Source: Actinomadura harenae
Lineage (GTDB): Bacteria > Actinomycetota > Actinomycetes > Streptosporangiales > Streptosporangiaceae
Direction of reading: 5' to 3'
Assembly (NCBI RefSeq): GCF_003696215.1
Contig: NZ_RFFG01000071.1
Span: forward strand, 1-41,011
Length of the DNA: 41,011 bases
Shown here: positions 33,802-40,956 of the stretch, in pieces
Position numbering within the stretch: position 1 is the stretch's first letter
How the letters are laid out: each line of letters begins with the position of its first letter
Notes under the pieces: model-generated
The model's database searches: none
Told to the model about the DNA's origin: nothing
What the model saw: the letters and a program-made list of their open reading frames with translations, nothing else
Position numbers and translations under genes: made by a program

Positions 33802-33855
33802 CGCTTCTCAGGGCGCCGCCGCCTCTCAGGAAGACGCCGCTTCTCAGAGCGACGT
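33802..33855. repeat. 18-bp tandem repeat, three copies, between convergent genes
   Basis: Copies start at 33802, 33820 and 33838, each opening CGCYTCTCAG followed by a more variable 8 bases. The repeats fill the 68-base gap between the TetR and LysR stop codons. In one + frame they would encode an A-A-S-Q-x-x hexapeptide, but no gene is evident. Confidence 0.75.
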
Positions 33856-33862
33856 CGTTCCT

Positions 33863-34753
33863 TCAGTACGACTCGGTCGCCTCCACGCAGGCGCGGACGA
33901 AGTCGCGCAGCACGGGGTCGGCGTCTCCGCGCGGCCAGACGACGGCGAGCTCGGCCTCCGGCGCGTCCTCGACGGGCCGGTAGACCACGCCCGGACGCCG
34001 GTACACGCGCGCCGTCATCTCCGCGACCATCGCGATCCCGCGGCCGGACTGGATGGCGAGGAAGTAGTCCTCGGAGTTGTGCACCTCCACGCCGATCCGC
34101 GGCAGCGTCCCGAGGCCGTCCAGAGCCAGCCAGTGCTCACGCAGCGGCCCGGACGACGAGGGCAGCGCCACGAACGTCTCGTCCCGCAGGTCGGCCAGGC
34201 GGACGGACGCGCGCCCGGCGAGCCGGTGCCCCTCCGGCAGCACGACGCAGCGCCCCTCGCGGACGATGACCACGTGGTCCAGCAGGTTCGCGCCCGGGAC
34301 CGGGAGGCGTAGCAGCGCGGCGCGGTCGCGTCCGGACAGCACGGTGCCCGCCGGATCGTCCCAGTCGTTCAGCCGCAGCTCGATCCGCAGGTCGGGGCGG
34401 AGCGCGGCGAACCGCTCGGTGACGTCGCGCAGCAGCGCCGGGGAGACCGCGGAGTGGTAGCCGACCTGGAGCATCCGGGCGGCGGCGTCGCGGTCGGCGC
34501 GCGCCTGCCGCTCCCAGTCGTCCAGGGCCTCGACGGCGGTGCGGGCGACGGGCAGCAGCGAGCGGCCGGCTTCGGTCAGCGCCACCGAGTGGCGGCTGCG
34601 GACGAACAGCGCGGTGCCGAGCTCCTCCTCCAGCCGCCGGACGGCCTTGGAAAGCGCAGGCTGCGCCACGTACAACCGTTCCGCCGCGCGGGTGAAATGC
34701 AGTTCCTCCGCCACGGCGACGAAGTACCGTAGCGAGCGCGTCGAAACGTCCAT
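33863..34753 (-). CDS. LysR-family transcriptional regulator
   Basis: This 296-aa protein has the LysR winged helix (SLRYFVAVAEELHFTRAAERLYVAQPALSKAVRRLEEELGTALFVRS, residues about 6-53) and a periplasmic-binding-like effector domain. A divergent MFS gene starts 75 bases away, the classical LysR-target arrangement. The ATG at 34753 has no Shine-Dalgarno sequence; TACCGT lies 6 bases upstream, suggesting a leaderless mRNA. A symmetric T-N11-A site lies at 34766-34780. The inducer is unknown. Confidence 0.94.
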   Translation of the reverse strand: MDVSTRSLRYFVAVAEELHFTRAAERLYVAQPALSKAVRRLEEELGTALFVRSRHSVALTEAGRSLLPVARTAVEALDDWERQARADRDAAARMLQVGYHSAVSPALLRDVTERFAALRPDLRIELRLNDWDDPAGTVLSGRDRAALLRLPVPGANLLDHVVIVREGRCVVLPEGHRLAGRASVRLADLRDETFVALPSSSGPLREHWLALDGLGTLPRIGVEVHNSEDYFLAIQSGRGIAMVAEMTARVYRRPGVVYRPVEDAPEAELAVVWPRGDADPVLRDFVRACVEATESY

Positions 34754-34759
34754 GCCATA

Positions 34760-34765
34760 ACGGTA
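34760..34765 (-). promoter_or_regulatory. Putative -10 box of the lysR gene (leaderless)
   Basis: Minus strand TACCGT, 6 bases before the ATG at 34753, the same hexamer seen at dapA. Confidence 0.45.
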
Positions 34766-34780
34766 ATGCCGATCGGGCAT
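34766..34780. promoter_or_regulatory. LysR-box-like site in the lysR/MFS gap
   Basis: ATGCCGATCGGGCAT has 5-bp inverted arms (ATGCC/GGCAT) and contains T-N11-A, the hallmark of LysR-type recognition sites. It abuts the putative lysR -10 box, fitting negative autoregulation and activation of the divergent transporter. Confidence 0.5.
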
Positions 34781-34828
34781 CACCAAGGGTCTTGGCGAGG
34801 GACCCCCTTCCGGGCGGAACATCCCGGT

Positions 34829-36049
34829 ATGAACACCTGGAAGGGCCTGGCCGCAGTCGTCCTCAGCATCGTCGCCGCGATGACACCCGTGTTCGGGGTC
34901 GCGGCGCTCGCCACCCCCGTCGAGCATGGGCTGCCGGTCTCCGGGACCGTGTTCGGCCTCATCCTGAGCGGATTCTTCGCCGTGAGCGCGCTCGGCGCCC
35001 CGCTCGCGCGCCGGGTCACCGCCACGCTGTCGGTTCCGGTCGTGCTCACCCTGATCAACGTCCTCGCCACCGTCGGGCTCGTCCTCGCGGCGCTGGCGCC
35101 GAACGCGGCCGTGCTCGGCGTGGCGCTGGCCCTCGCGGGCGCGGGCAACGCGCTCACCCAGCCGGTCGCGGGCCGGTTCATCGCGGCCCGCGTCCCGGCG
35201 CACCGGCTGTCGCTGGCGTCCGGGCTGGTCAGCGCGGCACTCGGCGTGAGCCCCCTGCTGCCCGGCCTGCTCGCGGGCCTGGTCGCCGGGCCGCACGGCT
35301 GGCGTGCCGCCCTCTGGGCCGCGCTGGTCTGCCCGGTGATCGGCTTCGCCGTGACGCCGCTGGCGCGCGGCCCCGTGACCGAGACCGTCTCCGCGCCGTC
35401 CGCGGGGAAGTCCGCGTCCGCCGGTAAGCCCGCCGCGGTGCCGCTCGCCGGGATCGGCGCGGTGCTCGTGCTCTGGACGCTCGCCGCGGCGCTCGCCACG
35501 ATCGGCTCCAACGCCATGGCCTCGTACTTCATCCAGATCGGGACGCACTCGGGCATGTCCACCGGCCTCGCCGGGATCATGCAGTCGGTCGCCGGACTGC
35601 TCGCCGTCGCCGTCCGGCTCGTCGCGGGCATGGCCGCCGACCGGGCGCCGCGCCGCAACCCGGCGATCGTCGCGGGCATGATGCTCGCCGGGGGGATCGG
35701 CCTGCTGATCACCTCCGCCGGGAACCCGGTGTGCTTCGTCCTCGGCGCGGTGCTGACCGTCGCGGGCGGCTGGGGCTGGACGGGCCTGCTGTTCGCCGCC
35801 GTCCTGCGGGTGCTGCCGGGGGACGGGGCCCGCGCGGGCGGTCAGGTCCAGCTCGGCCTGTTCACCGGCGCGGCGATCGCCCCCTTCGCCTTCGGCGCGG
35901 TGTCCGGCCCGCTCGGCCTCGCGTCCACGCTGCTGATCGCGGCGGTCGTCGTGGGCCTCGGCGCGGTCGCCATGGTCGCCGGGACGGCGCTGCTCTCCCG
36001 CGTCGAGAACCCCTCCGCCGCGAAGGGCGAGGCCGCCGCCACGGTGTAG
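34829..36049 (+). CDS. MFS transporter, 12-helix, divergent from a LysR gene
   Basis: The 406-aa protein has about twelve membrane segments in two halves separated by a hydrophilic Ser/Ala/Lys-rich loop (about residues 190-210). It has the motif GVALALAGAGNALTQPVAGRFIAARVPAHRLSLASGLVSAALGVSPLLPGLLAG, similar to the cyanate/chloramphenicol-type MFS subfamily. The second-half loop AGMAADRAPRRNPAIVAG corresponds to the MFS motif A region. The start ATG at 34829 lacks an obvious ribosome binding site; the frame is open upstream to 34766 but that would run over the putative LysR box. Its substrate is unknown. It converges on nei2 with a 27-base gap. Confidence 0.9.
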   Translation: MNTWKGLAAVVLSIVAAMTPVFGVAALATPVEHGLPVSGTVFGLILSGFFAVSALGAPLARRVTATLSVPVVLTLINVLATVGLVLAALAPNAAVLGVALALAGAGNALTQPVAGRFIAARVPAHRLSLASGLVSAALGVSPLLPGLLAGLVAGPHGWRAALWAALVCPVIGFAVTPLARGPVTETVSAPSAGKSASAGKPAAVPLAGIGAVLVLWTLAAALATIGSNAMASYFIQIGTHSGMSTGLAGIMQSVAGLLAVAVRLVAGMAADRAPRRNPAIVAGMMLAGGIGLLITSAGNPVCFVLGAVLTVAGGWGWTGLLFAAVLRVLPGDGARAGGQVQLGLFTGAAIAPFAFGAVSGPLGLASTLLIAAVVVGLGAVAMVAGTALLSRVENPSAAKGEAAATV

Positions 36050-36076
36050 GCGCGCCGCGAGGACGGCGCCAGGCGC

Positions 36077-36856
36077 TCAGGGCCCGGGCTGGCAGCGGGG
36101 ACACCAGAAGGTGACCCGCTCGCCGGCGACCGGGCCCTGATCCGCGCGCCGGACCGGGGTGCCGCAGCGCAGGCACGGACGCCCCGCCCGGCCGTACACC
36201 CAGTTGCGCCGGCCGGGCCGGAGGTCGCCGGTCGTGACGTGGCCGTGCCGCAGCCTGTTGGCCATGAGCAGCCGCCGGGCCAGGCCGACCATCCCGTCCG
36301 GATCGCGGACGGCGCCGACGGGCGTCCACGGATGGACGCCGCGCAGGAACAGGACCTCGGACTTGTAGACGTTGCCGATCCCCGCCAGCAGGATCTGGTC
36401 GAGAAGGGCCTCGCCGACGGCGCGTCCGGGTGCGCGGGTGAGGCGGCGGACGGCCTCGGCGGCGTCCCAGTCCGGGCCCAGGAGGTCGGGGCCGAGGCCA
36501 CCGACCGCCCGGTCCTCCTCGCCCGTGGGGAGGACCTCGACCGTGCCGAGCGAGTAGCCCGCCGCCATCCACTCGGCGTTCGCCAGCACCAGCCGCACCC
36601 TGGGGTCGCGCGGCGGCGCCCCGGCCGGGCGGATCCGCCACTCGCCGTCCATCTTCAGGTGCGTGTGGACGGTCAGCCCGCCCTCGACCCTGGTCAGCAG
36701 GTGCTTCCCGCGCGGGACCACGTCGTCGACGGCGCGTCCGCGCAGGTCGAGCGTGGCGTACCGGGGGACGCGGAAGTCCGAGAGCGTGAGAGGCCGCCCG
36801 GCGAGCGCGTCGCGCAGTCGCCGGGCGGCCAGGAAGATCGTGTCGCCCTCGGGCAT
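36077..36856 (-). CDS. Endonuclease VIII-like DNA glycosylase (Nei2 type)
   Basis: The 259-aa bifunctional glycosylase removes oxidised pyrimidines and nicks the strand. After Met removal the N-terminus is PEGDTI, giving the catalytic proline and glutamate; the lysine in RGKHLL (about 49-54) and the H2TH region LLDQILLAGIGNVYKSEVLF are present. The C-terminal zinc finger is C-x2-C ... C-x2-C (CLRC and CPRC). It resembles the mycobacterial Nei2 family, distinct from MutM, which begins PELPEV. The ATG at 36856 lies only 2 bases after the Rrf2 stop codon, so the two genes form an operon. Confidence 0.93.
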   Translation of the reverse strand: MPEGDTIFLAARRLRDALAGRPLTLSDFRVPRYATLDLRGRAVDDVVPRGKHLLTRVEGGLTVHTHLKMDGEWRIRPAGAPPRDPRVRLVLANAEWMAAGYSLGTVEVLPTGEEDRAVGGLGPDLLGPDWDAAEAVRRLTRAPGRAVGEALLDQILLAGIGNVYKSEVLFLRGVHPWTPVGAVRDPDGMVGLARRLLMANRLRHGHVTTGDLRPGRRNWVYGRAGRPCLRCGTPVRRADQGPVAGERVTFWCPRCQPGP

Positions 36857-36858
36857 GG

Positions 36859-37323
36859 CTAGATCAGGGAGGGGCTCTCCCAGGCGGCCGGGTCCTCGGT
36901 GAGCTTGCGGACGTCCTCGGGCAGGTCGCCGGACGCGATGTGCGCCAGCGTCACCTGCTCCAGGATCGCCCGCTCACTGGCGCGCAGCGCGATCCAGACG
37001 TCCTGGAGGGACGCGGCGGGACCCTCGTACCCGACGTGCTCGGGACGCTCGCCCCGGACGCCGAGCAGCGGCCCGTCGATGGCGCGGATCAGGTCGGCCA
37101 GGGCGATCTGGTCGGCGGGACGCGCCAGCCAGTAGCCGCCCTCCGGCCCGCGCTGGCTGCGCACCAGGCCCGACCTGCGCAGCTGGCCGAGGATGTTCTC
37201 GAGGAACTTGGGAGGGATCTGCTGCGCCTCGGCGAGCTGGACGGCGGTCACGGGGTGGCTCCCGGCCACCGCCAGCTCCGCGGCGGCTCGCAACGCGTAG
37301 TCGACCCGTGCGGACAATCGCAT
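36859..37323 (-). CDS. Rrf2-family regulator without Fe-S cysteines
   Basis: The 154-aa protein has the Rrf2 winged helix (MRLSARVDYALRAAAELA, PVTAVQLAEAQQIPPKFLENILGQLRRSGLVRSQRGPEGGYWLARP) and the dimer helix. It has no cysteine at all, so it cannot bind an Fe-S cluster like IscR or NsrR; it is more like the CymR branch, which works through a protein or metabolite partner (inference). ATG at 37323 has GATAAT 6 bases upstream and no ribosome binding site, indicating a leaderless mRNA. It is followed after 2 bases by the nei2 gene. Confidence 0.93.
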   Translation of the reverse strand: MRLSARVDYALRAAAELAVAGSHPVTAVQLAEAQQIPPKFLENILGQLRRSGLVRSQRGPEGGYWLARPADQIALADLIRAIDGPLLGVRGERPEHVGYEGPAASLQDVWIALRASERAILEQVTLAHIASGDLPEDVRKLTEDPAAWESPSLI

Positions 37324-37329
37324 GAACGT

Positions 37330-37335
37330 ATTATC
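37330..37335 (-). promoter_or_regulatory. Putative -10 box of the rrf2-nei2 operon (leaderless)
   Basis: Minus strand GATAAT (one mismatch to TATAAT), 6 bases before the ATG at 37323. Confidence 0.5.
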
Positions 37336-37404
37336 CCTTGCCGATCGGACTGGTTGGGCTTTAGCCCCCCGTTCCGGCCGCTCCGGCAGGATCGGAGCCC
37401 CGGT

Positions 37405-37423
37405 AAAAACCCCTGGAAAGGGG
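37405..37423 (-). terminator. Short hairpin with T tract after the GH3 gene
   Basis: On the minus strand CCCCT-TTCC-AGGGG is followed by TTTTT, a classic intrinsic terminator form, about 109 bases past the GH3 stop codon. The stem is only 5 bp, so efficiency may be modest. Confidence 0.5.
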
Positions 37424-37490
37424 AGAGGGCGGACGCCGGATCGCGGCGCCCGCCCCCGCCTCCCTCGCCGGGAGACACCGGCTCGGTTCG

Positions 37491-37550
37491 TGAGGCCGAC
37501 CAGTTGGTGAGGCCGATCAGTGGGAGGCCGGTCAGCTGGTGAGGCCGAGG
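37491..37550. repeat. 17-bp tandem repeat spanning the GH3 stop codon
   Basis: Units at 37491-37507 and 37508-37524 are 17 bp (TGAGGCCGACCAGTTGG and TGAGGCCGATCAGTGGG); a 15-bp variant (37525-37539) and a partial unit (37540-37550) follow. The GH3 stop codon (37532-37534) is inside the third unit, so the gene's last residues and its termination are encoded by repeat copies. Confidence 0.75.
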
Positions 37551-38986
37551 ACCTCCGCGGCGGCGCGGCCGTTGGCCTGCGCCGCGCCGTAGGTCGCGAC
37601 GTGGACCGCGCCCTCCGGCCGCCACACCGGCAGGCCCATGTCCACCAGCACCGCGTCCGGACGGGCCGCGAGCAGCGCGGACGCCAGCGCCCGCTGCCCG
37701 GCGTGCCGGTGCGCGTCCCGCAGGACCACGACCAGGCCGCGTCCGGTGGCACGTTCCAGCACGTCGCCCGCCTCGTCGAGGGTCCCCTCCGCGCGGACGG
37801 CGTCGGCCGCCCACGGGGACAGGCCCCACGGCGTCGGGCCGACCGCGATGTTGCCGTCCGAGGCCAGCTCCACCACCAGCGGCGCGGCCGGGAAGACGGG
37901 CAGGTCGCCGGTGATCCGCACGGCGCGGCGCGCCGCGTCCAGCCCGGCGGCGCGGTCGACCGGAACGGGAGCGCTCCCGTGCAGCCAGTCCTTCAGCGCG
38001 CCGGTGCGGGCCGCGGCGTCCGCGAGCCGCTCGACCGGCAGCCGCCCGGACGCGACCGCGCCCTCGATCGCCGCCAGCACGGCCAGCACCGTCCCGTGAT
38101 GCTCGCGCGGGCCGAGGCAGAGCAGGTCGGCGCCCGCGAGCAGGGCCCGGACGGCCGCCTCCGGGATGCCGATCGCGCCGCTCGCGCCCTTCATGTCCAG
38201 CGCGTCCGTCACGATCACGCCCCGGTACCCCAGGTGCTCGCGGAGCAGCCCGGTGATCACGGCGGGCGAGAGGGTGGCCGGGACCCCGGCGGTGATCTTC
38301 GGCAGGTCGAGATGCGCCGTCATCACCGCCCGGGCCCCGGCCTCGATCGCCGCCCGGAACGGGACCAGCTCGCGCCGGTCCAGCAGCTCCAGGTCGGCGT
38401 CGACGACGGGCACGCCCAGGTGCGAGTCCTCCACGGTGGCCCCGTGACCGGGGAAGTGCTTGGCGCAGGCCGCGACCCCCGCCTCCTGGGTGCCCGCGAC
38501 GGCGGCCGCCGCGTGCCGCGCCACCAGCTCCGGGTCGGCCCCGAACGAGCGGGTGCCGATCACCGGGTTGTCGGCGGCGGTGTTGACGTCCACCGACGGC
38601 GCGAAGTTGAGGTTCACGCCGACCGCGCCCAGCTCCGCGCCGAGCGACCGGTAGACGCGGCGGGTCAGCGCCACGTCGTCCACGGCGCCGAGCGCCGCGT
38701 TCCCCGGGTACGGGCTGGCCTCCTTGTGCCCGCCGAGGCGGGTGACGTCGCCGCCCTCCTCGTCGATGGTCACCAGGGGCGTTCCGGCCTCCCGCATCCG
38801 CGCCGTCAGCGCGGCCAGTTCGGCGGTGCCCGGGACGTTCCCGTTCAGCGCGAACAGGGTCACGCCGCCGAGGCCGCGCTCCAGTTCGTCCAGCACCCAG
38901 CCGGGCGCCGTCGCGCCGTCGAAGGACGGCAGCAGGGCGCTCCGGGCGAGCCGTCCGACCTCGTCGTTTCCGATCCGCTGGCTCAT
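37532..38986 (-). CDS. Glycoside hydrolase family 3 protein (NagZ/DasD-like beta-N-acetylhexosaminidase)
   Basis: The 484-aa enzyme has GH3 features of the NagZ subgroup: VTIDEEGGDVTRL, NLNFAPSVDVN, KHFPGHGATVEDSHLGVP with the catalytic Asp-His dyad, and GVIVTDALDMKGASG with the nucleophile aspartate. It probably releases N-acetylglucosamine from chito-oligosaccharides or muropeptides in the cytoplasm; no signal peptide is seen. The C-terminal 150 residues form an added domain beyond minimal NagZ (about 340 aa). The start ATG at 38986 overlaps the upstream permease stop (ATGA), so it is the last gene of the sugar operon, as dasD is in Streptomyces. Its 3' end lies in a tandem repeat. Confidence 0.9.
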   Translation of the reverse strand: MSQRIGNDEVGRLARSALLPSFDGATAPGWVLDELERGLGGVTLFALNGNVPGTAELAALTARMREAGTPLVTIDEEGGDVTRLGGHKEASPYPGNAALGAVDDVALTRRVYRSLGAELGAVGVNLNFAPSVDVNTAADNPVIGTRSFGADPELVARHAAAAVAGTQEAGVAACAKHFPGHGATVEDSHLGVPVVDADLELLDRRELVPFRAAIEAGARAVMTAHLDLPKITAGVPATLSPAVITGLLREHLGYRGVIVTDALDMKGASGAIGIPEAAVRALLAGADLLCLGPREHHGTVLAVLAAIEGAVASGRLPVERLADAAARTGALKDWLHGSAPVPVDRAAGLDAARRAVRITGDLPVFPAAPLVVELASDGNIAVGPTPWGLSPWAADAVRAEGTLDEAGDVLERATGRGLVVVLRDAHRHAGQRALASALLAARPDAVLVDMGLPVWRPEGAVHVATYGAAQANGRAAAEVLGLTS

Positions 38987-39837
38987 CCCTTGACTGCCCC
39001 CGCTACCAGGCCGGACACCATCCGGCGTTGCACGATCAGGAAGAAGACCATCACCGGGATGGTGAACAGGGTGGAGGACGCCATGATCGAGCCCCACTCC
39101 ACCTGCGTCCGGCCGAAGCTGTAGGACAGCGTCAGCGGCAGCATGTACTTGTCCTGGTCCTTCAGGAACGCGAAGGCGATGACGAACTCGTTCCACGCGT
39201 TCACGAAGGAGAAGATGCTGGTCGCGACCAGGCCCGGCGCGACCAGCGGGAAGGTGATCCGCCAGAAGGTCGTGGCCTTGGACGCGCCGTCGATGGACGC
39301 GGCGTCCTCCAGGTCCTTCGGGACGGCCGCGACGAACCCGCGCAGCATCAGCACCGAGAACGCCAGCATCGACCCGACGTACACGATGATCACGCCGCCC
39401 AGGCTGTTCAGCAGGTGCAGCCGCTGCGCGTTGAGCATCAGCGGCAGCATCAGCGCCTCGAGCGGCACCATCTGCACGATGATCAGCATCAGCAGGAACG
39501 CCGTCCGGCCCCGGAACCGGGTCCGGGCGACCGCGTAGGCGGCCAGGATCGAGACGACGCTTCCCACCACGACGGTGACGATCGCGACGATCAGGCTGTT
39601 CAGGAAGAAGTGGAACAGCCCGTAGTCCAGGCCCTGGCCGTTGATCACGGCCTTGAAGTGGTGCAGCGTCCAGTGGATCGGCACCGGCAGCGGCGTCTCG
39701 GAGTTGATGTCCTCGTCGGTCTTGAACGCCGACGACACCATCCAGAAGACCGGGAAGACGGCGAACAGGAAGACCAGGATCCCGGCGGTGTTCAGGGCGA
39801 TGCGCGTGCCGCGCCCGCCCGTGCCCGGCGCGCTCAC
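38983..39837 (-). CDS. Carbohydrate ABC transporter permease, MalG type (DasC-like)
   Basis: The 284-aa permease has six membrane helices and the inner-membrane EAA-type motif EDAASIDGASKATTFWRITFPLVAP (about residues 184-208), the contact to the ATPase. The GTG start at 39837 overlaps the stop codon of the upstream permease (GTGA), and its own stop overlaps the GH3 ATG. It forms a heterodimer with the MalF-type partner. No ATPase gene is nearby; such actinobacterial transporters often share the MsiK ATPase encoded elsewhere (established for Streptomyces das, inferred here). Confidence 0.93.
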   Translation of the reverse strand: MSAPGTGGRGTRIALNTAGILVFLFAVFPVFWMVSSAFKTDEDINSETPLPVPIHWTLHHFKAVINGQGLDYGLFHFFLNSLIVAIVTVVVGSVVSILAAYAVARTRFRGRTAFLLMLIIVQMVPLEALMLPLMLNAQRLHLLNSLGGVIIVYVGSMLAFSVLMLRGFVAAVPKDLEDAASIDGASKATTFWRITFPLVAPGLVATSIFSFVNAWNEFVIAFAFLKDQDKYMLPLTLSYSFGRTQVEWGSIMASSTLFTIPVMVFFLIVQRRMVSGLVAGAVKG

Positions 39838-40844
39838 GCGACCTCCCCCTGCTTGATCATGACCCGCACGTAGAAGCCGGTGAACACCAGCAGGATGGCG
39901 GTGAGGACGAGCGCGATCGCGCCGCCCAGCCCGTACTTGGCCGGGAACGCCACGGCCTCGGAGTAGGCGTACATCGCGAGGTTGAAGGAGTCCCGGTTGG
40001 CGGTGCCGCCGGACAGGAAGTACAGCTGGGTGAACACCTTGAAGTCCCAGATGATCGACAGCACGGTGAGCACCAGGAACACCGGCTTCAGCAGCGGGAA
40101 GGTGATCTGCCAGAACGTCGTCCAGGCGGACGAGCCGTCCACCCGCGCCGCCTCGTACAGCTCGCTGGGCACGCTCTTCAGCCCGGCGAGGACGGACACC
40201 GCGATGAACGGGAACGACTGCCAGACGACGCAGAGGACCAGCACCACGTAGGTGGTCAGCGGCTCGGAGAACCAGTTGTAGTCGTCCCAGCCGCCGCCGA
40301 CGAGCCAGTCGGGCAGCAGGTCCAGGAGCCATGGGACCAGGCCGCCGCCGGGCGTGAACAGCCACTTGTAGACGATCGCGGACGAGATCGCCGGGGTCGC
40401 CCACGCGAGCAGCGCGCCGGACGACACCAGCAGCGACATCCGCTTGCCGAGCCGGTTCAGGAGAAGCCCGACCAGGGTGCCGACGATCATCGTGAAGACG
40501 ACCATCGCGGCGGCGGACAGCACCGTGTTGACGAAGACCTTCCAGAAGAAGTCGTCGTTCAGGACGGTGTCGAAGTTCTTGAACCCGACGTTCTTGGCCG
40601 GGTCGAGACCGCGGACCTCGCGGGTGCCGATCTTGTGGAACGACATCCAGACGAGCTGGCCGATCGGGTAGAGGATGAGCACCGCGATGGTCGCGACGGT
40701 GGGCGCGATCAGCAGGTACGGGCCCGGCCGGAACCGGACGGGGCGGCGGCGCGGCGGGCTCGAGGCGCCGGGCCTGCCGGAGCGCTCGGCCCGGCCGGGA
40801 GCGCGCGGAGCCGCCGTGTTCGCCTTGGAGGCGGTGTTCGCCAT
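39834..40844 (-). CDS. Carbohydrate ABC transporter permease, MalF type (DasB-like)
   Basis: The 336-aa permease has a long Ala/Pro/Arg-rich cytoplasmic N-terminus (about 1-40), six membrane helices and the EAA motif YEAARVDGSSAWTTFWQITFPLLKP (about residues 223-247). Together with the MalG-type partner it would import an oligosaccharide, plausibly chitobiose given the GH3 gene behind it. The ATG at 40844 is preceded by GAGGGA about 13 bases upstream. The solute-binding gene expected first in the operon is not in the window and should lie beyond 41011. Confidence 0.92.
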   Translation of the reverse strand: MANTASKANTAAPRAPGRAERSGRPGASSPPRRRPVRFRPGPYLLIAPTVATIAVLILYPIGQLVWMSFHKIGTREVRGLDPAKNVGFKNFDTVLNDDFFWKVFVNTVLSAAAMVVFTMIVGTLVGLLLNRLGKRMSLLVSSGALLAWATPAISSAIVYKWLFTPGGGLVPWLLDLLPDWLVGGGWDDYNWFSEPLTTYVVLVLCVVWQSFPFIAVSVLAGLKSVPSELYEAARVDGSSAWTTFWQITFPLLKPVFLVLTVLSIIWDFKVFTQLYFLSGGTANRDSFNLAMYAYSEAVAFPAKYGLGGAIALVLTAILLVFTGFYVRVMIKQGEVA

Positions 40845-40879
40845 GGGGCTGGCCTATCCCTCGGGGACTCTCTGGAGGC

Positions 40880-40919
40880 CCCGGCCGGCGAGGCGTGTGC
40901 GGACGCCTCGCCGGCCGGG
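40880..40919 (-). terminator. 17-bp perfect hairpin ahead of the sugar permeases
   Basis: The arms 40880-40896 and 40903-40919 pair perfectly around a 6-nt loop, in the gap between the unseen upstream gene and the MalF-type permease. It could be a partial terminator or an mRNA-stabilising hairpin protecting the upstream message. Confidence 0.6.
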
Positions 40920-40927
40920 ACGCTGTC

Positions 40928-40956
40928 GGCGGGCCGGGCAGCGGTCCCGGCCCGCC
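40928..40956 (-). terminator. Second hairpin, 11-bp stem, just upstream of the first
   Basis: GGCGGGCCGGG (40928-40938) pairs perfectly with CCCGGCCCGCC (40946-40956) around a 7-nt loop. In transcription order it comes first, followed 8 bases later by the 17-bp hairpin. The remaining bases to 41011 show no identifiable gene. Confidence 0.55.
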
